64,000 nt of DNA from Cocos nucifera (taxonomy: Eukaryota > Streptophyta > Magnoliopsida > Arecales > Arecaceae), in the NCBI GenBank assembly GCA_006176705.1, contig QRFJ01000058.1, forward strand, positions 248,001 through 312,000, read 5' to 3'. Below the pieces are notes generated by a model. It saw nothing but the letters and a program-made list of their open reading frames with translations. It made no database searches and was not told the DNA's origin. The translations under genes and the position numbers were made by a program. Shown in pieces: positions 34,455-45,800 of the stretch (position 1 is its first letter; every line of letters starts with the position of its first letter).

Positions 34455-36039
34455 ATCACCTCATTGTAGGTTTTTAGGATCATCTCTATGTTCCCTATCT
34501 TCCATGAGAAACACTTTCTTTGGATCCTCTGTAAGAATAGCAAGTACTTTGCAAAAGGATAAAAGATCCAACTAGATCTATGAGGTGGAGGTACTACATG
34601 AACTGGCTCATCATGAATAGGTTCAATAGGTCCTATGAATCGTTGCTCTTTAGAGATCATCGTTTTAAGCTTATCCTCCCACTTTCTCTATTCTGGATAA
34701 ACTATTTTCCAAGAAAATTGTATAATAGGTCATAATCAGATTATGATCTATTGGGAAGAGAAAGTAGCATCCCTAAGATACCCCATAAAATGAGCTCTCA
34801 CAGACCTAGCCTCTAACTTGTCCGCTATGCCATATCTCATACGGTGTGGTAGGAATAGATTTAGAGAGAACTTTATTTAATAGGTAAATTTTAGAAAGTA
34901 AAACATGTTTCTAAAGAAATAAAGATTAAATCAGTGAAGTTCATAATGGACCAGACCATATCTCATACAGTGCTATTCCTCATTTCAGATATCCCGTTGA
35001 GCTAAAGTATACAAGGAGGGTTCCATTGTGAAACCATGCCATTTTCTTTAAGAAAAATGAGCAATTCCTTATTTGGTATTGCCTCTTTGATCTGATCGAA
35101 ATAACTTTAGAGTTTTTTTGATTTACTTCTTTACTTTATATCTGAATTCTTTGAACCTTTCAAAGACTTCAAATTTGTATCTCATGCATATACCCAAACC
35201 ATGACTAATCATCGGTAAAGGTACTGAAGTAGAGATAACCTTCTTTGTTGGGCTCATCAAATGGGCCACACACATCAAATATGTATCAGGGTAAGTATAT
35301 CAACGGTCCTATCTTCTTGTCCCACAAAGTATAGTTTGGTCATTTATTCTTAAAGAGATGATTCTCTGACTAGATACAACTTAACAATCAATGAGCCCAA
35401 ATGCCTATGTTTCTCCAATCGATAAATCATTTCTTCTCCTATATGCCTAGCCTAAGGCACCACCTATATACTTCAAGTTTATCTGATCTCTAGATCTCTC
35501 AGACCTAATGGCATTCACTATTTCCTTAAATAAGTTCAAGATGCATCACCATACAACTGACAGAGACTATTTCTAAGAACTAAATCTAAAAGGTAGTTGC
35601 AGAGGTTAAGTTCCAATGGCTAAAGTACAACTCTTGCGCCATTGCCAACTCGAAGGGTTACTTCATTTTTTCTCATCCTTCTTCCTTCCCTTAGATCCTT
35701 TATTGAAGTGCATAAATAGGCACTAGGGTCTAATACTCAATTGGGAGAAGAGAAAATCTCAAGATCAATTTTGAGCAATTTTGACATGCCTTCCAAAGGC
35801 ATGTCCTTGTTTCTTTAGGCTTTCCAGGTATGTACCCCTAAACTTTTCAAGACCCCTTAGTTACCAACATATTAATCAATTCAGATAAGGTGCTATAATG
35901 ATTATTCATATGGTAGTTTCATAAACTACCCATACAAATCAAGAAGGGATTGCAAGATCAAATCCACTAGCAATTCATTATGCACGATCATATCGAGCTT
36001 TCCAAGCTCTTCAATGTCCTTGATCATTGTCAAATAGTG
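34455..36039 (-). pseudogene. Copia-1 gag end, protease, integrase and RT start (remnant)
   Basis: Minus-strand order from 36034: the gag piece MIKDIEELGKLDMIVHNELL continues from the other side of solo LTR A. Protease pieces are WVLDPSAYLC (the active-site D-T-G reads D-P-S) and LRVGNGARVV. The integrase core has FEVFERFKEFRYKVKKQIKK and LFRSDQRGN, with KSIPTTPYEIW later. The linker before RT reads PPPHRSSWI, then ends at Copia-2. The segment is only 1.6 kb, so deletions as well as stops have occurred. Confidence 0.8.
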
Positions 36040-37090
36040 TGTTAAAAAATGTATTTTAAAGCCAATCGTCAATCGATTAACGGTTGTGCTAATCTTATAA
36101 ATATAAATAATTTATTAATAAATAAAATATTTATTCTGACTTTTTTCTTCATAAATCCACATCTTCTAATGAACTTCTATGTTGTGATGAAGTCCTTAGA
36201 ACTATTTAGATTTGATAAAGAGAGGATTTATCAATTAGTTCTTAAACTATTTATGACCAAATGATACGTTGTTAACTAGGATGACAACATTTATCGAGTA
36301 TAGATCATTATGTGCCATTAGTGTTGGTTGTCCTCTTAACCAAAGAGTATGGAGACACTAGTATGACATACAGGTGAGATGTAGGAATACATCATCACTG
36401 AACATGACTAACCTTGGAGCATTCTACTATCAAGAATTGCTCTGATAGGATATGGATATAAGTGTTCCTTAAATCTGAGATCACCATGGTAGCTTGTAAG
36501 TAATTTACTGTGCTTTAGTGCCAGACTACTTAAATTTCTAATTCAATGATGGAAGATTTTTAGGTGCAGTTAAGTACTTGTGAAGTCAGTGAGTGATTAA
36601 GATAGGATTGACCACTCCAAAAGTTTGGAGATAATGCATTGCTTGTTGAAAAATGTGTCTCAAAGCCAATCATCAGCTTGTTAATAGTTGAGTTATTTTA
36701 TAATTATAATTAATTTATTAATAAATAAAATAAATATTTTGGCATTTTCATCATAAAGTCTATATCTTCTAATGAACTCCATTATTATGATGAAGTCCTT
36801 AGGACATTTAGTTTTGATAAAGAGAGGATTTATCGATTAGTCTTTAAGTAGTTCACGATCAAATGATATGCTGTTAATTAGGATGACAACATTTATCGAG
36901 TATAGATCGTTGTATGCCATATAGATTAGTTGTTCTCTTAATCAAGAAATATAGAGATACTAAAATGGCATACAAGTGAGATGTAAGGGTACATCATCAC
37001 TGAACGTGATCAACTTTAGAGTCTTTTACTATCAAGAATTGCTCTGATGGGATATAGGTATAAATATCCCTTAGACCTGAGATCACCACA

Positions 37091-37555
37091 CACTACTAAA
37101 GAACAGGGCTACGACAGTAATTTGTAACTACTGTCATATCCTAAAAAATTGTATCCATAGGCTATGGCAGTGGTTAGCTAACCACTACCACTGCGGCCGT
37201 CGTCGTGGGTCTATGGCAGTGGTTATTGTAATGGTTATGAGAACCGCTGCCATAGGTGGCCATCGTCGTAGGTCTATGATAGTGGTTATTGCAACGGTTA
37301 TGAGAATCACTACCATACACAACCTATAGTAGTGGTTCTATAATCGCTGCTATAGGTTGAGCTATGGCAGTGATTTTCTAACCACTGCCATAGGTTTATC
37401 TATTATAGCAGTTATGGAACCGCTGCCATAAATCTAATGCAGCAGTTTCGTAACTACTGCTATAGGTTAATGGTAGTGATTGTCATGTAGAGTTGCTGCC
37501 TCACTTGGCATGCCTATGGTAGCAATTTTGCAACCATTGTCGTAGCTTTTAAAAA
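37091..37555. repeat. subterminal repeats of CACTA-1, left end
   Basis: Many copies of AACCACTGCCATA and its complement TATGGCAGTGGTT, often in palindromic pairs around TAGGTTGAGC. CACTA transposase accessory proteins bind such subterminal repeats in known elements. Confidence 0.85.
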
Positions 37556-37723
37556 ATAAAAAAATAAAATTTTTAATTTTTTATATATTTTACTTGATAA
37601 ATACAGAGATATATATAACACAACAAAAAATATATGAAAATATTATAAATATAAAAATATTTTTGAAATGCTTAAATTTTATTATTAAATAAAATTTATT
37701 ATAATATTTTTTTAAAAAATACA

Positions 37724-39540
37724 TCAAAAGTCTCCTAAATCTACATCATCGTCATCATCGAGAGATGGAGCATTAGCTAAAAGAGTTAGAGCCGAAGCGG
37801 AAAGAGTTAGAGCTAGAACGTTGGCCAACATGGCCCTAAGGCCTGTAAAGTCTACTCCAAAATACATGCTGAGCTTCGTCACCATGGCACTCAAGATACC
37901 CTTTAGATGAGATGTACGCTCCTCAGCATGAGCAGCCCGTGTCATAGCCTGATCTACCCATGCCAATGCCTCCTTAAGCTGCTCTGAGTGACGACATCAG
38001 AAGCATATGAAGAGACACTCACCTCAGACTAGTAGCTCATCAACATATGTTCGAGCCTGCATTGGATCCTTTCAGAGTGCTTAGGCCCCAAGACCTGAGA
38101 TAGATGGTCATGAAGATCAGAGATATCTGAGCCCTTGCTCGTGAGCGCATCTAACTACTCCTATAATTATAAATTCAAATATAATTTTATAATAAATAAT
38201 ATAATGTTGATTATATAAACCAATAATTTATTATTATAAAAATTCTCTCGATCATTGCGTTCATCGACCTATCCTTCTTGTCCGTATGACTGGATGGGAA
38301 GATCTTGCTATAGCGGGGCATCACTCCATCTCTCATCAGCTATAACAATGGATCACTTTTTTAGAAATATGAAAAAAATATCTATTTAATTTATCTAGTA
38401 AGATTCAAAATTTATTATCTCTTTATGCACATGACTGGCCATAGACTCATGGCCTAAAGTATATGTCTACTCCTGAGCTGCCCGATTCTCTTGGTTTTAA
38501 CGAAAGATAGCCTAACAAGTATTTAAATAAATAATAAATATTTAAAAAATATTTAAATATAATTTTAAATATATTAAAAAATTTAAAAATTAAAAATTTT
38601 ATCTCGAACTCCTGACTCCTCCAATGTCTAACTATCCTCTTCCATTGACTCGAAGGACAGTCCTATATCCAAGGAACAAGCTCCTTCAGAATGTCTCATC
38701 GATGCTCGAGCCATCCTTTATGGAGCTTGACCTTGTAGTCCCAATATAACTCTTCAATCTTCTTCAGTCGGATATCTCGAGCCCTTTCATGATCTAAAAA
38801 GATAACTCTTCAATCTTCTTCAGTCGGGTATCTCGAGCCCTCTCATGATCTAAAAAGTCATACCTCCTCTATATAAAGTTATCAAAAGTCAGTTACCAAA
38901 TTATTCTACTCAAACAAAATATAAACATATCAATTGCATATATATAATTAAGATACACTTACCCATATCTTCTCTCACATTCGGTCTCTGATACCAGCAT
39001 CCATCAATCACCAGTCTATGGGCAATACCAGAATAATGTCGGACCGCCTCACAAGCACTTCGAAAAAGAAATGCATCTCCCACACGATCTTCCATACTGG
39101 CCTCTCCTCCGCATCATACTGCACCATTATCTGATGCTGGCGGTTCTACACATGCGGCATACGTGTAGGACTATGAAATATCCTACTAGATTATGCACCT
39201 GCAATAAAAATATATTACGCAAATATATAAGAGTGTACAATAATTATATAAATAAATAAATGATATAATAAAAATGTACACTCACTGGCCATGGGATGAT
39301 ACAATGTGGATGCTAGTGGAGACTCATCGATGGGTAGAGCATGTGCCGGAGATGTGATTGACACTGGAGGCTCAGATGCTAGTGGAAGAGTAGATACCGA
39401 TGGAGGAGTAGATGCCAGTGATCCCTGAGCAATTAATGCAGAGGTGGATGGAGTATGCTTTGCTTGTGACTCAGATGCAGAGCTCTGCGTAGCCCGCTGA
39501 GAGGTGGGGGTGAAATTAGATGGTGTTTCGATACCATCGT
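37724..39540 (-). pseudogene. TNP1-type gene remnant of CACTA-1
   Basis: On the minus strand the 5' part at 39540-39290 is Ser/Thr/Pro-rich (NFTPTSQRATQSSASESQAK, PPVSITSPAHALP). Middle exon-like pieces are WKRIVRHWRS and YKVKLHKGWLEH (about 38650-38750), WSDAPL and GQEGQVDERNDRE (about 38240-38330), and QLDALTSKGSDISDLHDHL (about 38100-38160). The C-terminus at 37966-37724 ends in DDDDVDLGDF. Layout and the CACTA ends suggest the Transposase_24 (En/Spm TNP1-like) class, but no intact domain is present. AT-rich introns separate the pieces. Confidence 0.6.
38746..38857. repeat. 56-bp tandem duplication in the CACTA-1 gene
   Basis: 38746-38801 and 38802-38857 are near-identical (ATAACTCTTCAATC to GATCTAAAAAG), with two differences. 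Since 56 is not a multiple of three, it shifts the frame of the minus-strand gene (HERARDIRLKKIEEL is seen twice). Confidence 0.9.
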
Positions 39541-39564
39541 AACCTACAACATTAATGAATATTA

Positions 39565-39717
39565 TTTTTTTAACTCGATAAATGTAGTTAAATATATATA
39601 AGATAAGAAAATATTATAAACATAAAAATATTTTTGAAATGCTCAATTTTTATTACTGAATAAAATTTATTACAATATATTTTTTAAATAATACATCAAA
39701 AGTTTGCTAAATCTATA
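39565..39717. repeat. second copy of the CACTA-1 gene 3' end
   Basis: Positions 39600-39717 align with 37625-37743 (AATATTTTTGAAATGCTYAA through CATCAAAAGT and CTAAATCTA), which is the 3' end of the TNP1-type gene. The copy lies upstream of the gene on its own strand, so the interior of the element is partly duplicated or chimeric. Confidence 0.75.
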
Positions 39718-39719
39718 TC

Positions 39720-40056
39720 GAATATCTACGATGAGCTAAACCTATCCATGTAGACATATCAGAAAGAACAATCATTTAGCTTAATCAAAATAAACTTTTA
39801 CAAACCTTAACATTTTCAATGCAATATTTTCTAGATACTGCTTATTTTTTCTACTAGATATATATTTTGATAAGCAACATTATTAGCAATGTTGTTTACC
39901 AAAGCACATATCTAATAGGAGATACAAGCAGTATCTAGAAAATATTGCATTAAAAATCAATGTTAAGGTTTCTAAAAGTTTATTTTAGTTAATCTAAATG
40001 ATTATTCTTTTTGATATGTCTATATGGACAGGTTGAGCTCGTCATAGATATTTGAC
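39720..40056. repeat. long foldback (about 150-bp arms) inside CACTA-1
   Basis: The left arm from GAATATCTACGATGAGCTAA to CTAGATATATATTTTG pairs with the right arm from CACATATCTAATAGGAG to GAGCTCGTCATAGATATTT. Long stretches match exactly, e.g. CAATATTTTCTAGATACTGC with its complement. The loop is about 20-40 bp around 39885. It could be a MITE or a hairpin RNA source. Confidence 0.8.
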
Positions 40057-40720
40057 AAATTTCAGTACATGACGCGAAGGGTTCCCTCTCCCTCTAAGCA
40101 GAGTTGCACCGCATACTAGGCATTTTGGTCTACATGAGATGACATTTCAGTGCCATCGTGACCTACAATATTAATGAATATTAACCCAGCTCATGGCTGC
40201 TAGTACAACCCAAAATCTATTAGTGGAGATTTTCTTATCAGTCGACACGGTGCAAGACCATCCATAATCGTTGAAACGGCATGGCCTAAGTTTGTCAGGA
40301 TAGGCCAGGATCATTCATGGTTGTCGACATGGTATGGTCTGGTCTAAAATCTACCGACATGATCTAGAACCAATTGACAGGAGTTCTCTTACCCAACGGC
40401 ATGACCCACGGTCAGTGGATAATTATAAATATTATAAATATTATTATAATAAATATTATAAATATTATTATAATAAATATTATAAATATTATTATAAATA
40501 TTATAAGTGATTAATAAATAATACTATGAAATTAAAAAAAAATTATACCTACAGCTACTTAGAGGGGGTTGCATCAAAAGCTCCGAGGGTCGCCAGCGAT
40601 GGCACTAAAAGAAGACGATGGTGCTAGAGGTAACCTATGAAATAAGAGCAAGATAGTGAGATAGAGAGAGAAGAGAGAGAAAGAGAAAGAGAAAGAAGAA
40701 AGAGAGAGAAAGAGGGGAGA
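40057..40720. other. CACTA-1 interior without recognised gene
   Basis: 40145-40183 repeats 39526-39564 (CCATCGTRACCTACAAYATTAATGAATATTA), 619 bp apart. 40425-40510 is a simple AT repeat made of TAAATATTATAAATATTATTA. 40645-40725 is a GA-rich run on the plus strand (AGAGAGAAAGAG). Confidence 0.65.
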
Positions 40721-41305
40721 GATGGCTTGGGGGGCGCTATGATGGGGAGGCCAGGGAGGGGGTGGTGGTGCGCGGTGACGGGGAGGGGCGGCTCGAGGGG
40801 TGGGGGTGGCGGGGGTTGGGGGATCGATCGGGAAGGGGTGGGGAGGGCCTGAGAGGCGGGTGCGGCTGGGGATGGGGGTCTAGGGGTGAGCACGGTGATG
40901 GGGAGGCTGGGGGGTGGGGCATGCGCGATGATGGTGAGGGGCGGCTCGGGAGGTGGGGTGATGGGGGTTGGGGATCGACTGGGGAGGGATGGGGAGGGGC
41001 CGAGAGGCGGGATGGTGGTAGGGATGGGGGGTCGGGGGTGGGCGCGGTGATGGGAGGCAAGGGGGCATGCGTAGTGATGGGGAGGGATGGCCTGGGAGGT
41101 GAGGGTGGCGGGGTTGGGGGATCGACTGAGGAGGGGTGGGGAGGGGCCGAGAGGTGGGGCAGCCAGGGATGGGGGGCCGAGGGTGGACATGGTGATGGAG
41201 AGGTCGGGGATGGGGGGCGAGCAGGAAGGAAGGGAGCATTGAGAGGTGGGGGCGATCGGTGGGAAGGAGGGGCGATGTCGGCTGGGGAAGGAGAGGGGCG
41301 GTGAC
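40721..41305. repeat. G-rich island with three ~145-bp repeats in CACTA-1
   Basis: The plus strand is dominated by GGGG runs and is very GC-rich in an AT-rich setting. The motif GATCGAYYGRGRAGGGRTGGGG recurs at about 40831, 40973 and 41120, a period of 142-147 bp. Both strands have long open frames (180-207 codons), Pro/Ser-rich on the minus strand and Gly-rich on the plus. I read these as by-products of composition. A start exon of the minus-strand gene cannot be excluded. Confidence 0.8.
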
Positions 41306-41379
41306 TAATGGTCAGCGGAGAGCAAGGAGAGAGAGAGCATGCATGGGAGAGGAAACTCAAAGGAGATTTTAATCTAACC

Positions 41380-41490
41380 TATGATAGTGATTTTCAAACT
41401 GCTGCCATAGCTCTATGGTTGCGATTTTCTAACCGCTACCATAGATCTATAGTAGTGGTTTACAGTAACCGTTGCCATAGATTAAAAATT
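41380..41490. repeat. subterminal repeats of CACTA-1, inner right block
   Basis: Copies of TATGATAGTGATTTTCAAAC and AACCGTTGCCATAGATTAAA. They belong to the same repeat class as 42490-42831, from which the foldback at 41491-42470 separates them. Confidence 0.75.
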
Positions 41491-42470
41491 AATTTTTTAT
41501 ATTTTTACTTTAAATATTATATAATTTTAAAATTTAATATTTATCTTCATCATTTATTATCTAAATAATTATCATTAGAGTGTCATCATAAAAGGTCGCC
41601 TCGATCTGATGGCCCTAGCTTCATCGATCAAAAAAATTTGATTTCGATGACCACGAATGATGATGCAATGATCTGATAGATAGAGACCTTCGATGGATGC
41701 AAAAACTTACAACGATAATCTCGGTAATATGTATAGCATACTATTAAAGTTTCATTTCAATCGGATATCGTTATCATGATCATTTTAGTACGAAATGATT
41801 TTGGCCGTTAAATTAGAAACAAGCGATCAAAGGGCTAAACGGCATCCAATTATGAGATAATTTTTTAGTTAAATTATCTTTTCTATAATTTAATGGTTTT
41901 ATATAATGATGATCATAAAATTTAAATTATTTTTGTATGAACTATTCATGTTAAGCAGATCTTGCAAAAGCATGAGTATAACTACCAACGGAGTTTAAGA
42001 ATGGTTATCAAGTGATGTATAATTTTGGATCATTCTTAAACCTAGGAGTTGAATTTTATGATCACTATTATAAAAATAATTAAAGCAGTAGCCAAGATCA
42101 TTTATAAAAAAAATTATTTCATAATCGGATGCTGTCTGATCCTTTGATCATTCGTTTATCATTAACGATCGAAATTATCCTGTACTAAATTGACCAAGAT
42201 AATGATATTCGATTGAAGTAAAATTTTGATAGTATGCTACAAACATCACCAAGATCATCATTGTAGACTTTTGGATCGATTGAAGGTTTTCATCTATTAG
42301 ATCATCACGTCATCATTTATGGTTATGAAAATCAAATTTTTTTGATCGATGAAGCTAGGGCCATCAGATCGAGGTAATCTTTTGTGACGATACTCTAATG
42401 ATAATTATTTAGATAATGAACGGTGAAGATGGACATTAAATTTTAATATTATATAATATTTAGATCAAAA
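41491..42470. repeat. foldback with arms of about 430 bp inside CACTA-1
   Basis: The left arm (41491-41935) pairs with the right arm (42046-42470). For instance GGCCCTAGCTTCATCGATCA at 41609 is the exact complement of TGATCGATGAAGCTAGGGCC at 42343. The roughly 110-bp centre holds its own small stem (GTTTAAGAATG with CATTCTTAAAC at 41986-42042). The arms are imperfect throughout, with point changes. The outer limits merge into subterminal repeats, so no clean target duplication can be named. It could be a Mutator-like or foldback-type MITE. Confidence 0.8.
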
Positions 42471-42484
42471 ATATGAAAAAAAAT

Positions 42485-42831
42485 ATATAGCAGTGGTTAC
42501 ACTAAATAGCTACCATAGGTTCAACCTATTGCAGCGGTTATTCCAAACCGCTGCTATAGATTTGATCTATGGCAGTGGTTCTTTATAACTGCTATCATAA
42601 TTCGAATCTATGGCAGTGGTTTAGCATAATCGTTGCCATAGGTCGAACCGATGGCAGCAGTTCTTTATAACCATCGCCATAGGTTGGACCTGTGGCAACG
42701 GTTCTTTTTAACTACTATTATAGATTGAACTATGACAGTAATTCTTTTTAACCACTACTGTAGATTCTATTGCAGTGATTTTGAAAATTGCTACATAGTA
42801 TGCACTGCCGTAGATCCTTTTTGTAGTAGTG
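42485..42831. repeat. subterminal repeats of CACTA-1, right end
   Basis: Tandem copies of GGTTCTTTATAACYGCTRYCATA and CTATGGCAGTGGTT, ending at the terminus TTTTTGTAGTAGTG. Confidence 0.85.
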
Positions 42832-45800
42832 ATAGTGGCTTGTAAGCAATTCACTATATTTTGGTACCGGACTAACTAAATTTTTAATTTAGTAATAAAA
42901 AATTTTTGGACACAGTCAAGTACTCACAAAGTCGGTGAGTGATCAAGATGGGATTGACCACTCCAAAAGTTGAAGAAAAATGCATCACTATATTTTAATA
43001 TAGCAAAATCTTGGCCAGGATAATCCATGAGATAGATTTGATATTTTGAAATATAATGTGATTACCTAATCAGGGTTGATAGTTAAACTCTGAAGTATTC
43101 TACTAGCATTTTGGTCAAGGGAATGAATTATATGGAAACTATATCTACATGGATTCTAAAGAATGTTGTTCTACATATTCGACCTATTTGGCTATCGGGT
43201 ATCATTGCTAGATGATCGCTCTGATTGGTATAAAAATTTATTTTTGTGCTACTGGCTTAGGTTCAAATCTATGGGATCATACACATAAGAGTTCTCGATC
43301 TAATCAGATGGTTGATCAATAATTAAGAGTCATTCTAGGATTATATAATCAATATGATGGATGTTTAACCTAGTGCAAATATTTCAGGAGGATCGATTAG
43401 CAATTGAATTGCTAATTGATTTAATTTGATTAAGCCAGAGGATTGAGATTAAGTCTAATTAAATATAATTTAATTAGATTTGGTTTGGGCTTGATTGGAT
43501 CAAGTTCAATTGGTTTATTGGATGAGCTATTTGCAAGGAAGAACTAGTCCTAGTTCAATTAGAACTTCTTTAAACCCAATCTCTAATTTGATTAGAAATT
43601 AAATTAGAATTAAATTTAATTTAATCTAATTTAATTAGGTTTTTAGTTGGACTAAGACCTATTCTAATTGGGTTAGATTAATTTTGATTTAATTTGGTTA
43701 ACAGATTATATTTGATCAAGTCAAAATAAGAGTGTACTAACTAGGACTCCCTATTCTTGCGCCACCTCAGTCCCAATGCTCCCCACACCCTTTTTCTTTT
43801 TGTTTTTGCATGAACTCTCCATGCCCAAGAGAGTCTTACGCATGCCCCCTTGCTCTCCTTTCTTTCTTACATGGATTGTTCCCTAACTCTCTATTTAAAG
43901 GGTCTTTGGCCTTGATTTTTTTTAGGATTCTAGAACCTTAAGAGAGAGCTTGGGGCATGGGAAAAGTTGGGCACAATCAGGCTTGGGCATGGGGTTTTGA
44001 GAAGACACAATCTCAAGTATCTTGGTGAGAGAAACAAGAAAGAAGAAGGATCTTCTTCTAGGGTTTTCCTCTAGATCTTTTCCTCCATCTTTTTGTAAGT
44101 TTTTGAGAGGTGTCTTAGATTCACTAGTCTTCTTCCTTCCTTCTGAAAGTTAGAGAGTTCAAGACTCAAAGAAGAAAGATCTAGATCAACCATCGAAGAA
44201 GGATCAGTACAGTACTAGCATACTGTATTGATTTTCAGCCATCAGAATTCTGATCAGCAATCGAGGGTTCGTGTGGACATCCTGTAGAGGTCAGACACAT
44301 GTGCGACTTAGAACAACAACCTCAGCCCTAGATCAGTGAGCTAGAGAGTCTAACATGCAAAGATAAGGATGATTTGATCTTCTTAATTCATGTCTAGATA
44401 TGATCTAGTATAGTTAATTATTGATATGATCAACATGTATTTTTCTAATCTTTTAATTTTTGATTTAATTACATGCTTAAATCATATAATAGGATCCTAG
44501 ATCTAGAGCTTTTCTTATATTATTTATGAATTAATATGATTAATTCAACTCTTTCACTACATGCTTTTGAAAAAGTTTCAAAATCTAACTCTGAAACCCT
44601 AGATCTATTTTCTTTATCGCTGTATTTCAATTTAGCAAAATCTTAGCTAGGATAATCAATGAGATAGATTTGGTATTTTGAAATACAATGTGGATGAACT
44701 AATCAGAATTGATAGTTAAATCCTGAGTTATCCTATGAGTCATGGGAACCATATCTACATGGGTTCTAAGAATGTTGCTTTATACATTTAATCTATTCGA
44801 TCATCAGATACCATTGCTAGATGGTCACTTCGATTGATACAAAAATTTATTCTTATGGTATCAACTTAGGTTCAAATCTATAGAGTCACACACATTAGAG
44901 ATCTTGATATGATTGGATGGTTGACCAATGATTAAAAATTATTTTAGGATTAAACATTCTATATGATTGATGTTTGACCTAGTGCAAGTATTGTAGGAGG
45001 ATCGATTAGTAGTCGAATTACTAATTAGCTCAATTTAATTAAGCAAATGGGCTGAGATTGAGTCTATTTGAATATAATTCAATTAGATTTAGTTTGGGCT
45101 TGATTGGATCAAGTTCAATTGATTTATTGGATAAGCCAATTGTAAGGAAGAATAATTTTTAGTTGAATTATAACTTGAGTGCACCTAATTTTTAATTTAA
45201 TTAAAAATTAAAATTAAAATTAAATTAAATTAAATTTTATTTAACTAGATTTTTAATTGGGTTAGGAATATCATTAATTGGTTGCACCAAGATCTATTTT
45301 AATTAGGCTAAAAAATTGGTTTGACCAATCAAAGCATGAAGTCCTGGTTTGACTAGGACTTCTCCCTTGCGCCATCTTCTCCTTCTCCATGCGCCACCGT
45401 TGGCTATGGCATGTAAAATTTGATTTCTAGAGAGGCTCCATGCCAATCCTTATGCCCATAACCCTCTCGGATGGTTTGTGGTTTTGGGTTTGATCAAAAC
45501 TAAGAAGTAGTTATGATCTTAAACTCTATTTGATAGAGTTTTACAAACCCAAACTCTATCTATTTATGGCACCATCACTCCTGATTTTTCTTGAAATTTT
45601 TGTGGAAATTAGGAGACTTATTGTGCACCAAAGCTTGGGTCTCCATGCCTAAAAATATCGTGGAGGCGCACAAGAGTTGGGCGCCCTAATCCTACTCTCA
45701 TTTGGACTCTCTATCTAGGTGTTTGACCTAGACAGGATTTCTTCTCTAACTCTCTATTTAAAGGGAGTTAAGCCATAAAATTTTTAGAAGTTTTTACACC

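Larger units (their letters stand above)
37091..42831 (-). mobile_element. CACTA-1, complete CACTA (En/Spm) DNA transposon
   Basis: The left end is CACTACTAAAGAACAGGGC; the right end, on the minus strand, is CACTACTACAAAAAGGATC. Flanking triplets are ACA (37088-37090) and ATA (42832-42834), a 3-bp duplication with one change, and 3 bp is the CACTA hallmark. The host LTR reads across the site (ATCACCAYGGTAGCTTGTAAG at 36480). Palindromic subterminal repeats occupy both ends. The gene remnant is on the minus strand. No TNP2 transposase is recognisable, so it was non-autonomous or deleted. Confidence 0.87.
36644..44616 (+). mobile_element. solo LTR B, inside solo LTR A (interrupted by CACTA-1)
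   Basis: It starts TGTTGAAAAATGTGTCTCAAAG and ends near TATTTTCTTTA. Flanks are TTGCT (36639-36643) and TCGCT (44617-44621), one mismatch. LTR A sequence stops at GATAATGCATTGCT and resumes at TCGCTGTATTTCAATT, matching the continuous form in LTR B itself at 42972-43006. Without CACTA-1 it is about 2.2 kb. Confidence 0.82.

Noticed and set aside
40624..41360. Pro-rich minus-strand frames (188 and 207 codons) and a Gly-rich plus-strand frame (180 codons).
   Set aside because: Long frames on both strands over a G-rich repeat are expected from composition. No domain is seen, and frames do not join to the CACTA gene with confidence.
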